DNA of 33,503 nt from an uncultured Pirellulaceae bacterium (GTDB lineage: Bacteria; Planctomycetota; Planctomycetia; Pirellulales; Pirellulaceae), in the NCBI GenBank assembly GCA_937921995.1, contig CAKZVF010000007.1, positions 1-33,503 on the forward strand, in the 5' to 3' direction. The notes beneath the pieces were generated by a model that worked only from the letters and a program-made list of their open reading frames with translations, was not told the DNA's origin and searched no databases. This document shows, piece by piece, positions 17,006 to 26,314 of the stretch; the stretch's first letter is position 1, and each line of letters begins with the position of its first letter. A program made the translations under genes and the position numbers.

Positions 17006-19174
17006 TCATTTCTTTTGCCAAACCGTCAACTCGGACTGACCATACTGCCATGTCCGCTCGGTTTCGCGAATCGCAAACGGTATATCAACAGGTTGACTCA
17101 CCATCGTAAATTCCGGAGACAGCACCTCTTCCACGCCCTCGATCGTCGTGAAGTTTTCACCGGTGTTGGCTTTAAACCCACCCAACCATTTTTTGCGCGG
17201 TGTGTGTTCTTCGTCCCAGTTGTAAGGTGAAACCAAAACTAACAAACCACCAGCGTTGATGCGATCCTTGATCAGATTAAGAAACTTCTTCGGGTCGTAT
17301 AAACGGTCGATCAAGTTTCCTGCGAAAACCAAATCATAATCGTTGTACTTTGCCACCAAATTACAGGCATCACCCTGCAAGAAAGCAACTTTGTCTTTCA
17401 CGGCATCGTAACCATCGAAGTCGGAAAGATTGACCTCACGGAAATCATTAATTTCGCCTTGCTGCGTGATCACGTAACGTTGGCGACCGGTCTTCTGCAA
17501 ATTCGCTGGCGCCTCGATCAATCGCACCGAAAGATCAACCGCGTCGACGTGATCAAAATGTTTGGCCAATTCGAACGCCGACCGAGCTGTGGCGCAGCCG
17601 ATGTCCAAAGCACGACCCGTCTTTCGCCCACCGAGCAACTTAACAACTTCATCGACGCACGCCACTGGGAAGTTTGGGACATCCAGTTGTGTTTGACCAT
17701 AATGGAATTCGATGTAACGGGAAACCATCTGGTCGGTCTCATAAACATTCGCCACCGTCTCTGGCAGAGGTTCCGCTTCGACATACCTCAACCCCGAATA
17801 CTGGAAGAAATGCCTGCGGAATGCATACCGCGCTTCCTTGATCGCGTAATTCCCGGTAGAGATCCAGCAGCCTCCCTTGAAGAGATTGTGCTTGCCGTCA
17901 AAGGTCGGTGTTGAAAAATCATCATAGGTCGGGTGAACTTCAAAACCGCCATACCCGTCGATGGGGGTTTCGGTCCATTGCCAGACGTTGCCGACAAGAT
18001 CGAAAAACCCATTCTCAAATTCGTGCCGATCAACAGGGCAGGGCGACATGCCGTGCTCCAAATTGATGTTGCCTGGAGCCTGTTCCCAATGCGGCTGATC
18101 GGTATCAATCGCATTGCGCATCTGATACCACTCGGCTTCGGTCGGCATACGGAAGTGCCGTCCGGTCTTTTCCGATTTCCAATTGCAAAAGGCCTTCGCT
18201 TCGAGGCAATTGATCTCTGCCGGCCACGACCAGGGCATGTCGATCACTTCCAACATCGTTCTCAACTGGAACTCGCCAGAGCCACTTTCATCAGCCACCC
18301 AATAGACCGGATGCTGTGCCTTGCTGAATTCGATCCACGCCCAACCTTCATCGGTCCACAGTTCCTTGTTTTCGTAGCCACCGTCTTCGACAAATTCGAG
18401 GAACTCTTGGTTGGAGACTAAATACTTCGACGCCTTGAAGGCTTTTACTTCTTCGGATGCATACCCGTACTCGTTATCCCAACCATAAATCGGATTGCTT
18501 TTCGATTTCCCCATCTCAACTTTGCCACCGACAACTTTAATTAATTCGTTTTGCGGCGGTTGGCCACCAAGCGGGTTAATCTTCCCCCACATCGGATGTT
18601 CATTGACCAATTCAAGAGGCAACTCGCGCATCAAAATCGACGACGTTTCGAGATGAATCCGCTCGTGCTCGATTCCCATCAGGATAATCCACATCGGACT
18701 ATTCCAATCAATGGGCAGGGTGAATTCGCATTCACGGATAAATTTGTCGACGATCGCGCGGGTCTGGTCGCGATGCCATTTCACCTTCTCAGGCGACGGC
18801 CACTCGTAGTTTTTATCATCCAAATCATCCCACGACATTTCATCGACGCCGATCGCCAACATCGACTCCATCATAGGGTCGACGCGCTGATTGATTAGAT
18901 TGGCAACGTTCAGTTTGTTGATAAAAAAGACAGAGGTATGCCCGTAATAGAAGATCAAAGGTTGCCGCAGGTTGTTAGCGCGGTGATAGAAAGATTCGTC
19001 GGATGCCATGCACTCAAACAAGCTCTCGTACAACGAGAATGAATCATGGAAATACTGGAGGATTTCCGCGCGTTTGGTTTCGACGTCGCCTTCATTTAAC
19101 AGAGGGGTTTTTGTGATCAGGTTGAAGGCGTTTTGCGGGGATCCTTCGGCAGATTTTCTGTTCATTGTTTTCAT
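17006..19174 (-). CDS. ovoA: 5-histidylcysteine sulfoxide synthase / methyltransferase, ovothiol synthesis
   Basis: OvoA joins cysteine to C5 of histidine with O2 and non-haem iron, giving the sulfoxide precursor of ovothiol; its C-terminal domain methylates the imidazole of the resulting thiohistidine. The 722-residue product has three parts. Residues about 30-190 are a DinB-like domain with the iron ligands His79 (YYGHTSVFF) and His170/His174 (IEHERIHLE). Residues about 205-465 are a formylglycine-generating-enzyme-like domain with GNVWQWTET. Residues about 480-722 are a SAM methyltransferase (LDIGCATARSAFEL at 523-536) with the OvoA hallmark TPRKKWLGGFK at 658-668. The fusion separates OvoA from EgtB. 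The ATG has AAAGG upstream. No gene for the PLP-dependent lyase OvoB is adjacent. First gene of a three-gene operon. Confidence 0.95.
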   Translation of the reverse strand: MKTMNRKSAEGSPQNAFNLITKTPLLNEGDVETKRAEILQYFHDSFSLYESLFECMASDESFYHRANNLRQPLIFYYGHTSVFFINKLNVANLINQRVDPMMESMLAIGVDEMSWDDLDDKNYEWPSPEKVKWHRDQTRAIVDKFIRECEFTLPIDWNSPMWIILMGIEHERIHLETSSILMRELPLELVNEHPMWGKINPLGGQPPQNELIKVVGGKVEMGKSKSNPIYGWDNEYGYASEEVKAFKASKYLVSNQEFLEFVEDGGYENKELWTDEGWAWIEFSKAQHPVYWVADESGSGEFQLRTMLEVIDMPWSWPAEINCLEAKAFCNWKSEKTGRHFRMPTEAEWYQMRNAIDTDQPHWEQAPGNINLEHGMSPCPVDRHEFENGFFDLVGNVWQWTETPIDGYGGFEVHPTYDDFSTPTFDGKHNLFKGGCWISTGNYAIKEARYAFRRHFFQYSGLRYVEAEPLPETVANVYETDQMVSRYIEFHYGQTQLDVPNFPVACVDEVVKLLGGRKTGRALDIGCATARSAFELAKHFDHVDAVDLSVRLIEAPANLQKTGRQRYVITQQGEINDFREVNLSDFDGYDAVKDKVAFLQGDACNLVAKYNDYDLVFAGNLIDRLYDPKKFLNLIKDRINAGGLLVLVSPYNWDEEHTPRKKWLGGFKANTGENFTTIEGVEEVLSPEFTMVSQPVDIPFAIRETERTWQYGQSELTVWQKK

Positions 19175-19365
19175 GAGTGGTTACCTTTTAGTTAATCTCA
19201 GTTGTACCGAAAAAAACCAAAAAATGATAACCGCCAGAAGTTGGGAAACCCGCATTTCAGAAAAAATGTCGGCATTAAGCGGCGAAAAAGCAGCCCTGTG
19301 GTGATGCCACAAAAAGCAATTCAAGATCAGCTTCTGAAAATCAGTTTCTGAAAACCAGTGCCGCT

Positions 19366-20367
19366 TCAGCTTAAGCTGACAACGTCCGTGATATCGATCA
19401 GTCCCAGCGGTCGGTTGCGGTGATCCACAACAGGAAGTTCGCTGATGTTACGGCTGGCAAGAATTTCAATTGCAACCGAAGTGCGTTCGGTCGCGGCCAC
19501 CGTGATCGGTTGGTGCGTCATCACATCGGCGATCGGACCATCGAACTGATTGTCTTGTTGCCGTTGGAGCAGCTTTACTAAATCGCTGTCGGTGAAAATC
19601 CCCGAAAGCGCGCCCGATGGGTTGGTCAGCAATACGACTCCCGATCTGCGCTGCTGACCACGATGGGTGACGTAAATCTCGCGCACGGTTTTTGTTTCGC
19701 TGGCCACGCGGCATTGAGCCAACGGACGCATCATTTCAGTAACCAAGGAAAGCTTGACCCCCAAAGATCCTCCCGGATGAAACTTGACAAAGTCGGTCGC
19801 TTGAAAGGAACGCAGTTGTGATACCGATAACGCCAGCGCGTCGCCAAGGGCCAACATAACCGTCGTACTGGCCGAAGGGGCAAGCCCCAAATGGCAGGAC
19901 TCCTCGACGCGTCCGAAATCCAAAACTAAGGAAGCGTGATTGGCGAGGGTTGAATTTAGTTTAGAAGTCAGCGCGATGATGGGAACACCAAACGAATTAA
20001 TGCGCGGCAGCAGATTGACGATCTCTGCCGTTTCACCGCTGTTGGACAATGCGAGAACGACGTCGCCTGCTCGTATGCGGCCAAGATCTCCGTGAATGGC
20101 TTCGGCTGGATGCAGGAAGTGACTGGCGGTTCCCAGCGACGCCAACGACGCTGAGATCTTTTGACCAATCCAACCGGCCTTGCCCATCCCCGTGACAATC
20201 ACGCTACCTTTACAATCCGTCAGCGTTTGGACCGCCGCTGGAAAATCGGCGGGAATGCGCTGGGCCACCTTGGCAATCGCATCGGCCTGATGCTCAAGGA
20301 TCGCTTTGGCGCGGCGGACGTGTTCGAACGCCGAGTGCTGTACGGATTGGCGAGAGGCGGCTGCCAT
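19366..20367 (-). CDS. kdsD: Arabinose-5-phosphate isomerase, SIS plus CBS pair
   Basis: KdsD/KpsF converts ribulose-5-phosphate to arabinose-5-phosphate, the first step towards Kdo, the inner-core sugar of lipopolysaccharide. The 333-residue product has the normal family length and order. An SIS sugar-isomerase domain spans about 45-190, with GMGKAGWIGQKISASLASLG, HPAEAIHGDLGRI and SNSGETAEI. Two CBS domains follow (about 212-333), ending LPVVDHRNRPLGLIDITDVV. The ATG overlaps the stop of the upstream ABC transporter in TAATG, so the two are translated as a coupled pair. That pairing with an MsbA-like exporter supports a lipopolysaccharide role. Confidence 0.95.
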   Translation of the reverse strand: MAAASRQSVQHSAFEHVRRAKAILEHQADAIAKVAQRIPADFPAAVQTLTDCKGSVIVTGMGKAGWIGQKISASLASLGTASHFLHPAEAIHGDLGRIRAGDVVLALSNSGETAEIVNLLPRINSFGVPIIALTSKLNSTLANHASLVLDFGRVEESCHLGLAPSASTTVMLALGDALALSVSQLRSFQATDFVKFHPGGSLGVKLSLVTEMMRPLAQCRVASETKTVREIYVTHRGQQRRSGVVLLTNPSGALSGIFTDSDLVKLLQRQQDNQFDGPIADVMTHQPITVAATERTSVAIEILASRNISELPVVDHRNRPLGLIDITDVVSLS

Positions 20368-22364
20368 TACGCGGCCTCCTCGAGGTCGAGGCTTCTAAGC
20401 CGTTGATAGTCCGGGCACCGCGCCAACAATTGTTGATGCGTACCAAAGTCGACGACTTTCCCGTCGGACATCAGAATAATGTAGTCGGCTAAATCCAATG
20501 TAGAGATTCGATGCGTAATGATCAGCGTCGTTCGGTTTTTAATGAATTTGGACAGCGCTTGGTGAATCAAATTTTCACTTTCGACGTCGATCTGACTGGT
20601 GGCTTCGTCCAAGATCAAGATGTCTGGATTTTTGAGAATCGCACGCGCCAAAGACAGACGCTGCCGTTGGCCACCGGAGAGCTTGCCTCCATGTTCACCA
20701 ATATTGGCATCATAACCCAGTTCTAAATCTTGGATGAATTCGTGGGCGTGTGCCTTCTTCGCGGCTTCGATAATCTTAGCGCGATCCACGGTGGGTTGAC
20801 CATAAGCGATATTTTCGGAGATCGTATCGTTGAACAACATCGTTTGCTGCGTCACATAGCCAATCCGCTGACGCAACTGCTTCAGGCCTGCTTGGCGGAC
20901 ATCGACACCACCAATGCGGATGCTTCCTTCGCCCACTTCATAGAAGCGTGGCACCAAGTTGATCAACGTACTTTTACCACAACCGTTGTGTCCCATAATC
21001 GCCACCGAAGCTCCCGATGGGATCACCGCCGACACACCTTTAAGAATCGGTTTGCTGGGGTCGTAAGCAAATTTGACATCATCAAATTCGATTTGAAGTT
21101 CGCCCGGCGGAATGACCGTTGGGTTCTTCGGGCTATGAACGAGCGGCGTTTGGTCAATCAACGGGAACACGCGATCGGCCGCGACGACGCCGCCTTGGAT
21201 TGTGTTGTAGACGTCCGCCATCTTTCGCAGTGGGTCCGCGATGCCAATCAAGAACCCGAAAAACACCATCACACTACCGAAGTCCATCGCCGTCGAACTC
21301 ATCAGAATCCCGAACAGTCGAGTCTGCTGGTTCAAAACCAAGTAACCTCCGGCGAGCACGCTGAGGCTGATCATGCTGACGCCCAAGAGTTCGTTATTGA
21401 TTCGAGAAAACGAATTATACCAGGCGATCTTCATACTTTTACTATAAACGTCGTTGGCAACGTGCTGGAACCGCTCTCGTTCGCCATCTTCCATCGTGAA
21501 GGCTTTGACGACACGCTGATACGTTAGCGCCTGATAAAGTCGATCCAGCAGTTTCGCGGACTCTTCGATCGCTTTACGGTTGGCGCGTTTGGTGACCCTG
21601 GCCAGCGCGATCATGAGGTAGCCCGCGATGGGACAAATCAGACAAGAGAAAATCAACAACCGCCAGTTAACATAGGCCGCTCCGACCAGACAGGCGATCA
21701 TCTTCATCGGTTCGCGCACCGTTTTTCCAAACAGCACCATGACGGCCTGCCCAATGACGTTCGTTTCACCGCGAATTCGACTGATCAGGTCTCCGGTACC
21801 TTTGACATCCATCTCCGATATTTCCATGTCCAAGACATTTCGGAAAACATCGTTTTGCAAATCCAACACCGTGCGCTGACCCACGCGCGCGACCAACACC
21901 ATATTCCCCATCAAAAAGATGCCGCGCAGTATCGTGCCGATGATCATGAAAACGATCAACCACACCAGCGTTTTATAGGCCGACTTAGGTGCGTACTTGG
22001 TGATGTAGGGTTTAAGCTTTTGATTCCAATCAAATCGCTTTTCCTCTGTCTTAATTTCAGATTGCAGGCGATTGATGCTCCGCTGCGTCTCAACAGGCAA
22101 CGCGATTCTGTCCCCAAGGCCGCCGGCGACTTTCAGTTCGGCGATCTCGCCTTCGAGTTTCGCGATCGCGGCCACAGATTTCTCCGCCCTGTCATCCACC
22201 CATTCGTGCAGAGATTTATCGTGGAGGACAATCTCCACAAACGGGTAGACGGCACCGAGGTTAGCGCCCCACAGAACGGCCACGCAGAGGCAGCAGAAGA
22301 ATGATCCGACAAGGGACCAGCGATATTTGAGCGTCATCCATAACGCTCGTTGGAGATTTTTCAT
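20367..22364 (-). CDS. MsbA-like ABC exporter (fused membrane and ATPase domains)
   Basis: A half-transporter of 665 residues from the ATG at 22364 (MKNLQRALWMTLKYRWSL). An in-frame start 26 codons upstream adds residues without membrane-domain resemblance. The N-terminal half has six helices. The C-terminal half is a complete ATPase: Walker A GHNGCGKST, signature LSGGQRQRLSLARAI, Walker B ILILDEATSQID and the switch histidine in LIITHRIST. Unusually, the loop between helices 1 and 2 carries about 90 extra residues (DDRAEKSVAAIAKLEGEIAE and on to KLKPYITKYAPKSAYK), predicted coiled coil on the outer face. The TAATG overlap with kdsD suggests lipid A-core or another lipid-linked glycan as cargo; multidrug export is the alternative. 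Confidence 0.92.
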   Translation of the reverse strand: MKNLQRALWMTLKYRWSLVGSFFCCLCVAVLWGANLGAVYPFVEIVLHDKSLHEWVDDRAEKSVAAIAKLEGEIAELKVAGGLGDRIALPVETQRSINRLQSEIKTEEKRFDWNQKLKPYITKYAPKSAYKTLVWLIVFMIIGTILRGIFLMGNMVLVARVGQRTVLDLQNDVFRNVLDMEISEMDVKGTGDLISRIRGETNVIGQAVMVLFGKTVREPMKMIACLVGAAYVNWRLLIFSCLICPIAGYLMIALARVTKRANRKAIEESAKLLDRLYQALTYQRVVKAFTMEDGERERFQHVANDVYSKSMKIAWYNSFSRINNELLGVSMISLSVLAGGYLVLNQQTRLFGILMSSTAMDFGSVMVFFGFLIGIADPLRKMADVYNTIQGGVVAADRVFPLIDQTPLVHSPKNPTVIPPGELQIEFDDVKFAYDPSKPILKGVSAVIPSGASVAIMGHNGCGKSTLINLVPRFYEVGEGSIRIGGVDVRQAGLKQLRQRIGYVTQQTMLFNDTISENIAYGQPTVDRAKIIEAAKKAHAHEFIQDLELGYDANIGEHGGKLSGGQRQRLSLARAILKNPDILILDEATSQIDVESENLIHQALSKFIKNRTTLIITHRISTLDLADYIILMSDGKVVDFGTHQQLLARCPDYQRLRSLDLEEAA

Positions 22365-22604
22365 GGTTGTTCTTAGCAAATGCGTCCATGCAATTTTGCG
22401 AATTCCGCGTGAAGAACGGAACTTTGGCTCAAGTTTTACCAATCATCCCATTTTGAACCAAGGGCGATTCGCGCGGCGAGAACTCGACGGCGTCCATTTG
22501 TCTCTTGAAATTACCACCGCCGCCAAAACGCGAGGCCAAAGACAAATGATCGCGGTGATGCTAGCAGCCCCTAACCCACCAACGGAAGAATTCTTCAGGG
22601 TCTA

Positions 22605-24095
22605 TCATACGCCTGCGGACAACAGATCAATGAAGGGCGCGATGTCCAGCAGGTTCACCGCTCCGCTTTGATCACAATCCGCTTCGGTCTGATACCCATT
22701 GTTGGACAGCACGTTGATGAAAGGCATGATGTCTCCGAAGTCGGTAACCCCATCAAGATTCACATCGCCTAACTGAAATGGCCCGTTCAAAATATTGTCC
22801 AGTTTTTCGGTCAATGCATCGTAGTTCGTTTGCTGAACTTGCGTCAAAGATTCGTCGAACAGATTCCGATTCTCATTAGCCAAATTAAACAGATTTTCAG
22901 TCCCATCGTCAAAGCGAATCAGTTTCCAGCCATCCTGCTTCACGGTTTTGCCGTCGTTGTTCGAAGGTGTCGAACCCGGCGAAACGAATCGTTCGGAGAA
23001 CTGGCAAGTGTGAATCACATCAGCAGCAGGATCGACGACGTAGGGCGCAAAGGAACGAGAATCAGTGGCCGCTCCATCAGCAATCACACCGGCGCTCTGA
23101 CCGGCTAAATCCAAAACGGTCGTGAACACATCCACCAAAGAAATCAAACCATCATGAGTCCGTCCCGGTGAAGTAATATCGGCACCGCTGACGATACATG
23201 GAATTTTAACTCCGCCTTCGAAAAGTGTTCCTTTGGATCCACGAAGGCTTGTGCCAGCCGGAAGTGTCATAGTCGGCGTGCCGTTGTCACCCACAAATAC
23301 GACCACCGTGTTGGCACGAACGGCTGGATCGAGTTCATTTAATAGGCGTCCGATTTCGGTATCCATTGCCTCAACCATCGCCAAATAATAGTCACGCGGA
23401 TTGGCGGCAATATCCGCATCCGTCCCAGACAAATTCGCGGTGTGCAAGTCGTTGGGAGGAAGATGCCAAGGAGAATGGGGAGCATTAAACGCTACCCAAG
23501 CGAACCAAGGATTCGCTCCCTGTTGTTGAATCCAATTCGATGCGTCACTGGCGGTAACACTGGTCACATATTCGGTGACAGGATTGCGTCGATTATTGAC
23601 GACGACTCCGTTCTCGACCTTCACCCATTGAGAATAGTCCGTCACACCGCCACCTATTGCACCACAGTAGTGGTCAAATCCCATCAAATTCGGATTGTCG
23701 TTTCCGCCATTGCTCGTGCCACTCAAATGCCACTTGCCAAAACAACCCGTTGCATATCCAGCGGTTTGAAACGCTTGGGCGACGGTTCCCTCATCAAGCG
23801 CTGGTGTCCCACCGACCTCCCCAACTCCAGTGCGAAAGCCGTATCGTCCGGTAAGAATTTGTGCGCGGGCCGGTGAGCACGTTGGGCTTCCCCAGCAATT
23901 GGTAAATCGAACGCCGGCCCCGGCCAATGAATCCAGCGTCGGCGTCGGTGGACCGTCGGTCGCCATAAAGAGATTTAGCGAATCAACACCTAAGTCATCG
24001 GCAACCAGTAGCAAGACGTTTTTCTGTTGAGCACTAACTTGAGCAGTGCTGAAACAGCCCAAAACGGCAAAAGTAATCACGATACGGAAAATCAC
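22605..24095 (-). CDS. Secreted Cys-type sulfatase with dockerin-like tail
   Basis: A sulfatase that removes sulfate esters from polysaccharides or other substrates, acting outside the cytoplasm. The start is GTG at 24095, with AGGAGA 5-10 bases upstream; it gives MIFRIVITFAVLGCFST, a signal peptide cut after VSA-Q. An ATG 19 codons upstream has no such support. The 496-residue product has metal residues ADD (Asp33, Asp34) and the formylglycine motif CSPAR at residues 73-77. GKWHLSG and FVGDNGTP hold further active-site residues, and SKGTLFEGGVKIP follows. The last 60 residues carry two EF-hand-like dockerin repeats (DVNLDGVTDFGDIMPFINVL and DCDQSGAVNLLDIAPFIDLL), as in many planctomycete exoenzymes. 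It needs a formylglycine-generating enzyme or anaerobic maturase encoded elsewhere. It stands alone. Confidence 0.95.
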   Translation of the reverse strand: MIFRIVITFAVLGCFSTAQVSAQQKNVLLLVADDLGVDSLNLFMATDGPPTPTLDSLAGAGVRFTNCWGSPTCSPARAQILTGRYGFRTGVGEVGGTPALDEGTVAQAFQTAGYATGCFGKWHLSGTSNGGNDNPNLMGFDHYCGAIGGGVTDYSQWVKVENGVVVNNRRNPVTEYVTSVTASDASNWIQQQGANPWFAWVAFNAPHSPWHLPPNDLHTANLSGTDADIAANPRDYYLAMVEAMDTEIGRLLNELDPAVRANTVVVFVGDNGTPTMTLPAGTSLRGSKGTLFEGGVKIPCIVSGADITSPGRTHDGLISLVDVFTTVLDLAGQSAGVIADGAATDSRSFAPYVVDPAADVIHTCQFSERFVSPGSTPSNNDGKTVKQDGWKLIRFDDGTENLFNLANENRNLFDESLTQVQQTNYDALTEKLDNILNGPFQLGDVNLDGVTDFGDIMPFINVLSNNGYQTEADCDQSGAVNLLDIAPFIDLLSAGV

Positions 24096-24338
24096 ATTTT
24101 CTCCTGATCTGCGGTGGGTAGGCTGAACGTGGTTGGGGAATGCCTCTAACAAATGTCTGTCACGTAGACCTTCTCGATCAGAGGACCAGCTGTCGATATT
24201 TTAACATGCCACCAAGTGATTTCAGAGAGATTTTCCAGTTTGAAGTACCGGTCGTAGAGCGAAACAACCACATCATGACACAGCACTTGCGCGATTTCGT
24301 ACCTTTATCCACTACCGTTGCTGCGGCAATGAAATCTA

Positions 24339-25370
24339 CTACCGTCGCAATTCTGGCCGCTCGTTGGAGCGACGTAGCTTGATCGGCGCGATCTTCAACG
24401 GCTTCAAAGACGTGTAGGTCAGTTCTTTTTCCGCTTCTTCGTGCTCGCGTGAATCGACCAATTTGATCGACATGCGGCCAACGTATTTTAAGAAGCTGTC
24501 GGCCCCATCGTAGCCCTGTACCTTTTCGTCCCAGTGCGTTCGTTTTTGAATCGGTAATCCCTTTTCAAAGTTCCACACGATGTAACCGCGCACCATCTTC
24601 TGCAGAATCTTGGACCTTGTCTTCTCGCTCTCGATCGGAGTCAGAACTTCCGTGCGAAACGAAATATAACCGTTCCCCTGTTTCACCTTTTCGAACTGGT
24701 AACACCTCCGCGCCTTTAACCGCACCGCAGCACCAAATTCGTTGGTCGATTCAAATTCCAACGGTACATTCCAGCGATACCCGACCGACACCTTCTTCGT
24801 CGGCAGTGGAATCGTGATGTCACCGGTTGAGAAATCGGTCGACACAAAATCAGATTGCCGATCCAGCACTTTTCCATTGGGTGCGATCGTGATCCGCGAC
24901 CGTGGTTGACCAAGGCTACTGGCGATCCCCGCGTATTCGTCGGGGGCGTTTTTACTTTCGCGGCTGTCGTAAAGTGTTGCTTCCTCTTCGCCAACGCGTT
25001 TCCAAGATTTGATCGCGGTGATCGTGTTATGGAAAACCATGTCGCCCGATGTTCGGTTCACGTCATCCACTTCCCACGAACTGAGCGTCTCAACCCGCGC
25101 AGACGCTTCCTCGGTCGTGCCAGCGATCTGTGTCTTGGTTGTCGTGACGTGTTCGACTTTCCAAAACAGCTCTTGCTTCTCTTTCAAATCGTATTTGAAT
25201 TCGTATTTGGCTTTGGCTGCTAACCGATCGACCGCAGAGCTGATCGAGTCACCGGTCGTGGATTCCTGCGGCGCGGCTTGTACCGTTGGCGCCAGCGCTG
25301 CCGCCGCGATCGAACAGATGAAAGTGGCACAGAAAATGATCGCAGATTTTTGCGATTCTAAGCGTGTCAT
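24339..25370 (-). CDS. Secreted protein of unknown function
   Basis: From the ATG at 25370 the product has 343 residues and a signal peptide (MTRLESQKSAIIFCATFICS, cut after TVQA-A). The mature part has alternating beta-like segments and many charged residues, including YEFKYDLKEKQELFWKVEHV, where it may begin to fold. No catalytic motif is visible. A TTG five codons earlier is the alternative start. The gene begins 53 bases after nadK ends and shares its strand, so it may belong to the prepilin-peptidase-like, nadK transcript. I do not recognise the family. Confidence 0.8.
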   Translation of the reverse strand: MTRLESQKSAIIFCATFICSIAAAALAPTVQAAPQESTTGDSISSAVDRLAAKAKYEFKYDLKEKQELFWKVEHVTTTKTQIAGTTEEASARVETLSSWEVDDVNRTSGDMVFHNTITAIKSWKRVGEEEATLYDSRESKNAPDEYAGIASSLGQPRSRITIAPNGKVLDRQSDFVSTDFSTGDITIPLPTKKVSVGYRWNVPLEFESTNEFGAAVRLKARRCYQFEKVKQGNGYISFRTEVLTPIESEKTRSKILQKMVRGYIVWNFEKGLPIQKRTHWDEKVQGYDGADSFLKYVGRMSIKLVDSREHEEAEKELTYTSLKPLKIAPIKLRRSNERPELRR

Positions 25371-25423
25371 GGAGTGTCCGTACAATTTGACAAAATTTGA
25401 AGGGGAGATTGTTACTGCTTTGA

Positions 25424-26311
25424 CTACTTCTTTTTAAACTGCCCGCCCCAGCCCAATTTCTCTCGGAGCGTGCTGTAGTAATTATTGCCCACAACCTCGA
25501 TCAATTGAAACACCGATTTATCGCGGACGATACGCACCCGATCGGTCGAACAAAGCTTGGTTATGGTTTGACCGTCCAGCACGATCGACGTCGATTCGTT
25601 CGGTTTTTGCACCACGAACTCGTAAACTCGGTCGGCCGTATCGACCACCGGGCGGACCGTCAGCGTGTGGGGACTGATCGGAGAAATCACAAATGCTTGC
25701 AAATCTTTTCTCAGAATCGGACCGCCCGCAGAAAGATTATGCGCCGTCGATCCGACAGGCGTACTAATTAAGAGGCCATCGCAGCTATAAGTCGTGGCCA
25801 TCTGCCCATCCACAAAAAGGTCGATATTCTGAATCTCGTAGGGAGGCCCCCCCAGAATCGCGGCTTCGTTGAGTCCCACTTTTTCGGCGATCTTTTCACC
25901 ATCGCGGAAAACTTGAACGTTCATCATCAAATGATCAACGAAGCGGTACTTATTCTGCGCGATTGATTGCAGTGCTTCGCCCAGTCGATCTGGTTTGATA
26001 TCAGCCAGAAATCCAAGCTTCCCAAGGTTCACCCCCAGGACTGGCATCTGATGACTGCCCAGTCGCTTCGCGGCGCGGAGAATCGAACCGTCGCCGCCCA
26101 GCACGATCACAAAGTCGGCTCCGGTGCTGGAAAGATCATCCGAATAGTCTTCGTCTTCGCCAACGATGTCGACATGTTCCTTGATCGTAGGACGCAGCGC
26201 ATCAATTTGCTGGGACAGATGCGGTCGGTTATCAACGGAGCTGAGCAAGAAGACTTTGGGACGATTCTCAGGCGAGAACACTTTCTTTTTCTGTTTTTCG
26301 TTCGCGTTCAT
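25424..26311 (-). CDS. nadK: NAD kinase
   Basis: NAD kinase phosphorylates NAD+ to NADP+ with ATP or polyphosphate in the cytoplasm. The 295-residue product has the GGDG motif in VIVLGGDGSILRA (about residues 70-80), LGVNLGKLGFLAD, the NE motif at GLNEAAILGG, and the C-terminal signature SCDGLLISTPVGSTAHNLSAGGPI. TTG and ATG codons are adjacent, and either may initiate; ATG at 26311 is chosen. The gene starts 3 bases after the stop of the upstream membrane protein, so the two are almost certainly co-transcribed. The N-terminal 25 residues are Lys-rich and variable. Confidence 0.96.
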   Translation of the reverse strand: MNANEKQKKKVFSPENRPKVFLLSSVDNRPHLSQQIDALRPTIKEHVDIVGEDEDYSDDLSSTGADFVIVLGGDGSILRAAKRLGSHQMPVLGVNLGKLGFLADIKPDRLGEALQSIAQNKYRFVDHLMMNVQVFRDGEKIAEKVGLNEAAILGGPPYEIQNIDLFVDGQMATTYSCDGLLISTPVGSTAHNLSAGGPILRKDLQAFVISPISPHTLTVRPVVDTADRVYEFVVQKPNESTSIVLDGQTITKLCSTDRVRIVRDKSVFQLIEVVGNNYYSTLREKLGWGGQFKKK

Positions 26312-26314
26312 CAA

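Noticed and set aside
17006-19174. EgtB (ergothioneine synthase) or plain sulfatase-modifying factor
   Set aside because: The fused C-terminal methyltransferase and the TPRKKWLGGFK segment are OvoA features; EgtB lacks them.
20730-21527. 265-codon plus-strand ORF
   Set aside because: Antisense to the ABC exporter, whose ATPase and membrane motifs are complete in the other frame.
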